Shown here: positions 58,908-64,000 of the stretch, in pieces
Position numbering within the stretch: the first letter of the stretch is position 1
How the letters are laid out: every line of letters begins with the position of its first letter
Assembly (NCBI GenBank): GCA_910575815.1
Contig: CAJTFN010000002.1
Location: forward strand, 199,450 to 263,449
DNA length: 64,000 nt
DNA from: Oscillospiraceae bacterium
GTDB lineage: Bacteria > Bacillota > Clostridia > Oscillospirales > Oscillospiraceae
Direction of reading: 5' to 3'
The notes under the pieces: model-generated
What the model was told of the DNA's origin: nothing
Databases searched by the model: none
The model's input: only the letters and a program-made list of their open reading frames with translations
Made by a program: the position numbers and the translations under genes

Positions 58908-59765
58908 ATGGAGAGCTGCTGCGGAAAGGACTGCCTGTCCTGCGCCCAGGGTCCGGAGCTCGGCTGCGCCGGGTGCCGGGAGGGAATGGGACGGCCCTTT
59001 ACCGGGCCCTGTGAGATTGCGGCCTGCTGCCGGGAGAGGGGCCACGATTTCTGCGCCACCTGCACCTATATTAACGGCTGTCCCCGCTGGGCGGGCCGGG
59101 AGGAGGTCCCTGAACGGGAGCGCCGCCGCCAAGCGGAGGAGCGGGCCCGCCGGGAACGGCTGGCGGAGCAGGCCCCGGTTTTGGGCAAATGGCTTTGGTG
59201 GATGTTCTGGCTGGTTGTGCCCCGGGAGTTGGCCTCCCTGATGACCATGGATCGGGTGGTGGAAATCCTCCCTGGGCTGGACTTGGCGGGAGCCCTGCTG
59301 ACGGTCCTCTGCGGGCTGGCCTGCGGATGGTTTCTCTGGAAGCTGGGACCGGTGCTGAGGGACTACCGCACCGCCGCCCTGTGCCAGTTCGTCAACGTGG
59401 CGGCCAGCGTGGCCGCCCAGGCCCTGGGCCTGAGGGACGCCGCGGCCCTGCTGCCGGCCCTGGGACTCATCGGCCTGGGAATGTTCCGGGATTATAAGGT
59501 CTACCATGCCCACGCCCAGGTCCTGACGGGTGTGGACGATGCGCTGGCGGAGAAGTGGCGGCGGCTGTGGAAGTACCTTATCTGGATCCTGTGGGGAATG
59601 GGGGGAGCTTTGCTGCTGATGATAGTCAGCCCCCTCTTGGGGCTGCTGGCGCTGGTGGCCGCGACGGTGGCCCTGGTGGCGGTGGCCGTGACGGAGATGG
59701 TCTACCTTTGGCGTACGGCAAAGGTGTTCCGGGGGTTTTGCGCCCCCGATGGGCCGGAGGGATGA
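58908..59765 (+). CDS. DUF3795-like Cys-rich domain fused to a membrane domain
   Basis: 285 residues. The first 60 contain 13 Cys in a pattern MESCCGKDCLSCAQGPELGC, then AGCREGMGRPFTGPCEIAAC and CRERGHDFCATCTYINGCPR, which resembles the small zinc- or metal-binding DUF3795 domain. A charged helical linker (EERARRERLAEQAP) leads to about five transmembrane helices from residue 95 to 270. I do not recognise the membrane part. A GGGAGGGG site precedes the ATG. Function is unknown; the fusion points to a metal- or redox-linked membrane role only as inference. Confidence 0.75.
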   Translation: MESCCGKDCLSCAQGPELGCAGCREGMGRPFTGPCEIAACCRERGHDFCATCTYINGCPRWAGREEVPERERRRQAEERARRERLAEQAPVLGKWLWWMFWLVVPRELASLMTMDRVVEILPGLDLAGALLTVLCGLACGWFLWKLGPVLRDYRTAALCQFVNVAASVAAQALGLRDAAALLPALGLIGLGMFRDYKVYHAHAQVLTGVDDALAEKWRRLWKYLIWILWGMGGALLLMIVSPLLGLLALVAATVALVAVAVTEMVYLWRTAKVFRGFCAPDGPEG

Positions 59766-59861
59766 AGAGAAGGCCTTCGGAGGAGCTGGCTTGGAAGGTT
59801 GAGTGCGGGCGTCCCGTTTCCGGCCGCAGGAAGGGCCATTTCATCGATAGAATCTTTTGCG

Positions 59862-59891
59862 GGGCCGCCCTTTTTGGGCGGTCCGCTTTTT
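59862..59891 (+). terminator. Terminator after the Cys-rich membrane gene
   Basis: Nine-base stem GGGCCGCCC/GGGCGGTCC (one G-U pair) with loop TTTTT and a following GCTTTTT. Confidence 0.82.
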
Positions 59892-59923
59892 GGGAGCACG
59901 GCGGTTTCAAAAGGCGGGAGGAG

Positions 59924-59947
59924 ACCGGGACCCTCCCCGGTTTTTTT
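59924..59947 (+). terminator. Second terminator in tandem
   Basis: Stem ACCGGG/CCCGGT, six-base loop, then seven T. Confidence 0.75.
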
Positions 59948-59967
59948 GACCCCCGATGGGTTCCCTA

Positions 59968-59996
59968 TTGACCCCTCCGGCTTTTTGCCCTAAAAT
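59968..59996 (+). promoter_or_regulatory. pcrA promoter
   Basis: TTGACC and TAAAAT with a 17-base spacer, 44 bp before ATG 60040. Confidence 0.75.
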
Positions 59997-60039
59997 AGAC
60001 GGGATCACGAAATCAAACGAGAGGGAAACAGGTAAACCT

Positions 60040-62490
60040 ATGAACGACTTTCAACAACGCTACATCGCCGCCCGGCAGGCGGTGATCGCCGGGGACCTCC
60101 GCCGGCTGAATCCCATGCAGCGCAAGGCCGCCATGACCACCGAGGGGCCCCTTCTCCTTCTGGCCGGAGCCGGCAGCGGAAAGACCACCGTCCTCATCCA
60201 GCGGATCTACAACCTGCTGACCTATGGCCGGGGCAGCGACTCCGCGTTCGTCCCCCCGGAGGCAACGGAGGAGGATCTGGCCTTCTTGGAGCAGTTTCCG
60301 GCGGCCCCCTCCCCTCTGGAGGCGGACCGGGCCCGGCGGCTTTGCGCCGTGGAGGCGCCCAAGCCTTGGGAGATCATCGCCATCACCTTCACCAACAAGG
60401 CGGCGGGAGAGCTGAAAGACCGTCTGGCCACCCGGCTGGGGCCCACCGCCAACGACGTCTGGGCCTCTACCTTCCACTCCGCCTGCGTGCGGATTCTCCG
60501 GCGGGACATTGACCGCCTGGGCTTCGACAAGGACTTTACCATCTACGACACCGACGACTCCCGGCGGGTGGCCAAGGACGTGCTGAAAGAGCTGAATCTG
60601 GACGACAAGGCCTTTCCGCCCAAAAGCGTTCTCTCCGTCATCAGCGCCGCCAAGGACCAATACATAGGGCCGGAGGACTTTGCCCGGAAGCACAGCGCCG
60701 AGAGCGACTGGCGGATGAGCCGGATTGCCAAGGTCTACCAGGCCTATCAGCGGAAGCTGTCTTCCGCCAACGCCCTGGATTTCGACGACATCATCTACCA
60801 CACCGTCACGCTGCTGAAACAGGAGCCCGAGGTGCTGGAATACTACCAGAGGAAGTTCCGCTACGTGCTGGTGGACGAGTACCAGGATACGAACCATTTG
60901 CAGTACCTCCTGACCAGCCTTCTGGCCGGAGGGCGCCGGAATCTCTGCGTGGTGGGCGACGACGACCAGTCCATCTACCGCTTCCGGGGGGCCAATATTG
61001 AGAACATCCTGAACTTCGAGCGGCAGTATGAGAACGCCCGGGTCATCCGCCTGGAGCAGAATTACCGCTCCACCCAGAACATCCTGGACGCGGCCAACGC
61101 CGTCATCGAACACAACACGGGCCGGAAGGGCAAGACCCTCTGGACGGACAACGGCGGCGGGGAGCAGGTGGCGGTCCGCACCACGCTGAACGAGAACGAC
61201 GAGGCCGCCTTCGTGGTGGGGGATATCCTCGCCGCCGTGGGGAAAGGAGCCCATTTCCAGGACGCTGCCGTCCTCTACCGGATGAACGCCCAGTCCAATG
61301 CCCTGGAATACGCCATGAAGCGCAGCGGCGTGCCCTACCGGATCGTGGGAGGTATGAAGTTCTTCGACCGGGCGGAGGTGAAGGACATGCTGGCCTATCT
61401 CTGTGTGCTGAACAATCCCCTGGATGACCTGCGGCTGCGCCGGATTGTGAACAACCCGCCCCGGGGCATCGGCGCCACGACGATGGACAAGGTGTCCCTT
61501 CTGGCGGAGCAGCAGGGGGCCTCCCTGTACGAAATCCTTCGAAACGCGGATTTGTTCCCGGAGCTGAAAAGCGCCGCCTCCAAGCTGCTGAAGTTCGCGG
61601 ATTTGGTGGACGGCCTCCGCAAGGCCGGCGGGGCGCTGGCCCTGCCGGAGTTTTACGACGCGGTGTGCGAGCAGAGCGGCTATATCCAGGCCCTGAAAGA
61701 CAAGAACGACATGGAGAGCCGGGGCCGCCTGGAAAACGTCCAGGAGCTGAAATCCAGCATCCTGGGCTTTCTGGAGCGCCAGCCGGAGGACGCCACCCTC
61801 TCCGGCTTCCTCAATGAGATCGCCTTGTACACGGATTTGGACGCCCTGGAGAAGAGCGACGACTGTGTGACCATGATGACCATCCACGCCGCCAAGGGCT
61901 TGGAGTTCCCCATGGTGTACGTGGTGGGTCTGGAGGAGGGGGTTTTCCCCGGCAGCTCCGCCCAGTTTGAGGAGGAGGAGCTGGAGGAGGAACGGCGGCT
62001 TTGCTACGTGGCCATGACCCGGGCAAAGGAGCGCCTGACCCTGACCCACGCCCGGCAGCGGATGCTGTACGGCCGCACGGGCTCCAATCGGGTTTCCCGG
62101 TTCCTGGAGGAAATCCCGGAGGAAAATCTGAGCTGGGAGGGCAAGGGCCTGGAGGCCGGGGGAAGCTTCGGCGCTTACGGCAGCGGCGCTTATAACAGCC
62201 CGTCCTATGGCGGCGGGGGCCAGCGCCCAACAGCCGGAGGAACCTACGTCCGCCCCGCCCGTCCCTCCTATCAGGAGGCCCGCCGGAGCGCCGTCACGCA
62301 AACCGCCGCGCCCTCAATGGTCCTGAGTGAGGGAGACCAGGTGGAGCACGGCGTGTTCGGCAGGGGGAAGGTGCTGTCGGTTCAGCCTATGGGCGGAGAC
62401 GCCCTGGTTCAGGTGGACTTCGAAAAGGCGGGCGCCAAAAAGCTGATGCTGAAGGCCGCCGCCAAGCACTTGAAAAAGCTGGAGGAATGA
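60040..62490 (+). CDS. pcrA: ATP-dependent DNA helicase PcrA/UvrD
   Basis: SF1A 3'-5' helicase acting in nucleotide excision repair, transcription conflicts and removal of RecA. ATG 60040 is chosen because the frame upstream lies over the promoter. The 816 residues contain motif I LAGAGSGKTTVLI (residues 42-53), Ia ITFTNKAAGEL, II VLVDEYQDTNHLQY, III GDDDQSIYRFRGA, IV RLEQNYRSTQNIL, V TIHAAKGLEFPMV and VI YVAMTRAKERLTL. A C-terminal Tudor-like segment (GDQVEHGVFGRGKVLSV) is the RNA-polymerase-binding part of PcrA. About 45 extra residues (62-108) lie between motifs I and Ia. Confidence 0.96.
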   Translation: MNDFQQRYIAARQAVIAGDLRRLNPMQRKAAMTTEGPLLLLAGAGSGKTTVLIQRIYNLLTYGRGSDSAFVPPEATEEDLAFLEQFPAAPSPLEADRARRLCAVEAPKPWEIIAITFTNKAAGELKDRLATRLGPTANDVWASTFHSACVRILRRDIDRLGFDKDFTIYDTDDSRRVAKDVLKELNLDDKAFPPKSVLSVISAAKDQYIGPEDFARKHSAESDWRMSRIAKVYQAYQRKLSSANALDFDDIIYHTVTLLKQEPEVLEYYQRKFRYVLVDEYQDTNHLQYLLTSLLAGGRRNLCVVGDDDQSIYRFRGANIENILNFERQYENARVIRLEQNYRSTQNILDAANAVIEHNTGRKGKTLWTDNGGGEQVAVRTTLNENDEAAFVVGDILAAVGKGAHFQDAAVLYRMNAQSNALEYAMKRSGVPYRIVGGMKFFDRAEVKDMLAYLCVLNNPLDDLRLRRIVNNPPRGIGATTMDKVSLLAEQQGASLYEILRNADLFPELKSAASKLLKFADLVDGLRKAGGALALPEFYDAVCEQSGYIQALKDKNDMESRGRLENVQELKSSILGFLERQPEDATLSGFLNEIALYTDLDALEKSDDCVTMMTIHAAKGLEFPMVYVVGLEEGVFPGSSAQFEEEELEEERRLCYVAMTRAKERLTLTHARQRMLYGRTGSNRVSRFLEEIPEENLSWEGKGLEAGGSFGAYGSGAYNSPSYGGGGQRPTAGGTYVRPARPSYQEARRSAVTQTAAPSMVLSEGDQVEHGVFGRGKVLSVQPMGGDALVQVDFEKAGAKKLMLKAAAKHLKKLEE

Positions 62491-62519
62491 CCGGGACAGA
62501 AGGCCTCAAGAAACGGATG

Positions 62520-62682
62520 ATTCGAGCAGTTCCCAGAAATGATGAGAAAAAGGAGACGAGGACAGAGGTCGCAGAGCAAGGCGAAGGACGCAGACGGGCT
62601 GACGCCCGTCAAGGACGACAATGCAGCTAGGCGGCCTCTGGACCGCCGAACCGTTCTCAGTATTTTTGGGAGCTGCTCGAAT
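62520..62682. repeat. Nested palindromic element (MITE- or REP-like)
   Basis: The ends ATTCGAGCAG (62520-62529) and CTGCTCGAAT (62673-62682) are exact complements; pairing continues over about 28 bases with few mismatches. Inside, CAGAGGTCGC pairs with GCGGCCTCTG apart from one wobble, and GACGGGC pairs with GCCCGTC around TGAC. The whole would fold into one long three-tier hairpin. No gene is present. It lies between the pcrA stop and the terminator, so it is probably transcribed. Confidence 0.82.
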
Positions 62683-62759
62683 AAACGAGAGAACCCCCGG
62701 ATGGAGTTCTCTCGCAGTTCTTTTCCCGCCCCTTCGGACAGCGTCTTTCCTGATAAGCG

Positions 62760-62793
62760 GAGGCCCTCTTTATGGAAAGAGGGCCTCTTTCTT
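62760..62793 (+). terminator. Terminator of the pcrA transcript
   Basis: Twelve-base perfect stem GAGGCCCTCTTT/AAAGAGGGCCTC with loop ATGG, followed by TTTCTT. Confidence 0.9.
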
Positions 62794-62795
62794 AT

Positions 62796-63065
62796 TCAGC
62801 AGCAATTTCCGCAGGAAATGCATTTGACGCAGTCCGCGCTGATCTGGGGCGGGATGCTCATGGTCATCGCGCCGTTGTACTGAACACAGACGCACTGGCC
62901 TGGGCAGAAGCAGCAGGCGTTGTTGGTATGGACCAGTACCTCCTGGCAGGTGCACAGGTCACAGACCAGCAGGTCGCAGCAGTTCACCCGCAGGACGCGG
63001 GCTTTCATAATGACGGGCTCCTGGCGCTCCGCGCACTCGGCGCACTCGTTACAAACAGGCTCCAT
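62796..63065 (-). CDS. Small cysteine-rich protein
   Basis: 89 residues with 18 Cys. Clusters are CNECAECAER at the N-terminus, RVNCCDLLVCDLCTCQEVLV, NACCFCPGQCVCVQYNGAM and CVKCISCGNCC at the C-terminus. The middle stretch TMSIPPQISADC is hydrophobic and Pro-containing. No signal peptide is seen, so it is probably cytoplasmic and metal-binding. I recall similar conserved clostridial proteins of unknown function, with no established role. The AAGGACC-like ribosome site (AGGAGGTCCTTTG) precedes ATG 63065. It lies leftwards of a ModE-type gene and may be co-transcribed. Confidence 0.8.
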   Translation of the reverse strand: MEPVCNECAECAERQEPVIMKARVLRVNCCDLLVCDLCTCQEVLVHTNNACCFCPGQCVCVQYNGAMTMSIPPQISADCVKCISCGNCC

Positions 63066-63179
63066 TCAAAGGACCTCCTAGCACAGTCGGATGTGGAATC
63101 CGCACCCAAAGCCCCCAGAACCCCGGCGGGGTCCCAGTTCTGGATGCAGGTTCGCACTCCATTCTATGCGGAGGGAGAA

Positions 63180-63536
63180 TCAGAGGTCCCGAAAATGTTC
63201 CCAAAAGCGCTCCCGGGCAAAGGCGTCCACCTCTTCCCGGAGCGCCTGATAGGCCGTGAGAAGGGCCTCCGCCTCCGGGGTCAGAAGGGCTCCGCCGCCG
63301 TGGCGTCCTCCAATGGTGCTGTCCAGCAGCTTATGGCCCAGGGCCTCCTCGGCGGCGCGAATGATGCGCCAGGCCTTGGAATAGGCCATGCCCATGGACC
63401 CCGCCGCCGCCCGGAGGGAGCGCTTTTCCCGGACCTCCTCCAACAGGGCGGCGACGCCGGGGCCGAAGCGCCGCTGGCCCTCATCGTCCAGGAGGCGGAG
63501 GGTGACGGCAAGGCGCAGGTCATTGGTGGTTTTCAT
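63180..63536 (-). CDS. ModE-type winged-helix regulator (N-terminal domain only)
   Basis: 118 residues from ATG 63536 (AAAGGAG upstream). The LysR/ModE-like winged helix is clear: DDEGQRRFGPGVAALLEEVR, then KRSLRAAAGSMGMAYSKAWR and IIRAAEEALGHKLLDSTIGG, and GGGALLTPEAEALLTAYQAL. No C-terminal molybdate-binding TOBE domains are present, as in the stand-alone proteins of many anaerobes that regulate molybdenum or tungsten genes. It overlaps the neighbouring gene's end by 17 bp. Confidence 0.9.
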   Translation of the reverse strand: MKTTNDLRLAVTLRLLDDEGQRRFGPGVAALLEEVREKRSLRAAAGSMGMAYSKAWRIIRAAEEALGHKLLDSTIGGRHGGGALLTPEAEALLTAYQALREEVDAFARERFWEHFRDL

Positions 63537-64000
63537 CGGTGTACTCCTTTCGCTCGACCAATTGGGGCTCGCCGTCCCAGAACTCCCAAATCTCGGTAAA
63601 ATGGGAGACGGTGCCATCCCCATTGCCCTCATAGACCGGGACCTCCCGGCTGGCCAGGACCAGGTCTGCCTCAATGCTCCACTCGGCGGGCCGGGGGCGG
63701 AGGAAATCTCCCTCCCTGGGGAGCCAGACTTCCCGTGCGCCCTCCCGCTCTACGTCCAGATAGCCGGAATCGGGCTGGAAGTCCCGGACCAGCCGTTCCA
63801 CCCGGTGCAAATACAGGCTTCCGTTCCCGTCAGGCCAGTAGTACTCCGTAACCCACTGGGACCCTGCGGAGCCGGATTTATATTCGGCGGTGGTTTCCCC
63901 GCTTTCCGGATGGGCCTCCGCCCCCTGGAGGATGCAGGCGAATTGATACTGCCCCGCCTCCCGGTCCCAGGTCCAATAGTAATAGGGGATCATGTTGTTG
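63520..64000 (-). CDS. Hypothetical protein (5' end outside window)
   Basis: The frame remains open to the window edge, so ATG 63993 may be internal. At least 157 residues are visible: YYYWTWDREAGQYQFACILQ, WVTEYYWPDGNGSLYLHRVE and VERKEYTDENHQ at the C-terminus. It is rich in Tyr, Trp, Glu and Asp and predicted strand-rich, without membrane segments in the visible part. The family is not recognised. Its last 17 bases overlap the ModE-type gene start, indicating coupled translation. Confidence 0.65.
   Translation of the reverse strand, partial: NNMIPYYYWTWDREAGQYQFACILQGAEAHPESGETTAEYKSGSAGSQWVTEYYWPDGNGSLYLHRVERLVRDFQPDSGYLDVEREGAREVWLPREGDFLRPRPAEWSIEADLVLASREVPVYEGNGDGTVSHFTEIWEFWDGEPQLVERKEYTDENHQ

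Noticed and set aside
1-64000. tRNA or rRNA genes, CRISPR arrays, prophage or IS transposases
   Set aside because: No T-loop-like GGTTCGAATCC context, spaced direct repeats, integrase or transposase motifs were found on reading either strand.

Overview
The window is a GC-rich stretch around the chromosomal replication origin of a Gram-positive Clostridia member, most likely an Oscillospiraceae relative (Oscillibacter/Flavonifractor/Dysosmobacter type). I infer this from dnaA-dnaN-yaaA-recF-remB-gyrB-gyrA on one strand, a separate rpmH-rnpA-yidD-yidC-khpB block, T-box leaders before the hisS and glyS units, SLH-domain surface proteins, homodimer-type GlyRS, RqcH, Mini-RNase III and a reverse-rubrerythrin/rubredoxin pair. 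No tRNA, rRNA, CRISPR array, phage or transposase gene was found.

Layout. 0-6 kb: end of parB, a near-perfect parS, serS, an SLH protein, mscL, rsmG, a MinD-like ATPase and a methylglyoxal-synthase-like protein. 6-17 kb: T-box-hisS, a small regulator module enclosed by about 95-bp identical inverted repeats, aspS, two acetyltransferases, T-box-(small gene)-glyS, and an LtaS-like membrane sulfatase-fold enzyme. 17-24 kb (minus strand): AlaX, a doubly broken pseudogene, a GH3 lipoprotein, NadE, two YCII proteins and RNase HI. 24-35 kb (minus strand): gyrA, a lipoprotein, gyrB, three tandem small four-helix membrane proteins, remB, recF, yaaA, dnaN, a DnaA-box region and dnaA. 35-45 kb: phosphohexomutase, an SLH-gene remnant, an EF-G-like GTPase, an SLH protein, a structured RNA, rubrerythrin/rubredoxin, a LacI regulator, a long queT leader, queT and a nitroreductase. 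45-53 kb: an ECF sigma/anti-sigma pair with a self-type promoter, a CAT-like enzyme, a lipoprotein, rsmA, mrnC and rqcH. 53-64 kb: a paralogous pair of unknown membrane proteins, the khpB-yidC-yidD-rnpA-rpmH operon, a Cys-rich membrane protein, pcrA, a palindromic repeat, a Cys-rich small protein, a ModE-type regulator and an unknown partial gene.

How the genes work together. Most named genes serve replication and segregation (DnaA, DnaN, RecF, gyrase, ParB/parS, PcrA), translation (four aminoacyl-tRNA synthetases, AlaX, RsmA, RsmG, RqcH, EF-G-like, L34) and RNA or membrane-protein maturation (RnpA, Mini-III, RNase HI, YidC, YidD, KhpB). The accessory content lies between these: the inverted-repeat-bounded HTH module between hisS and aspS, the three tandem membrane proteins between gyrB and remB, the paired MANQ-type membrane proteins next to khpB, the noncoding RNA near 41.2 kb and the palindromic element after pcrA. 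These are the best candidates for undescribed biology.
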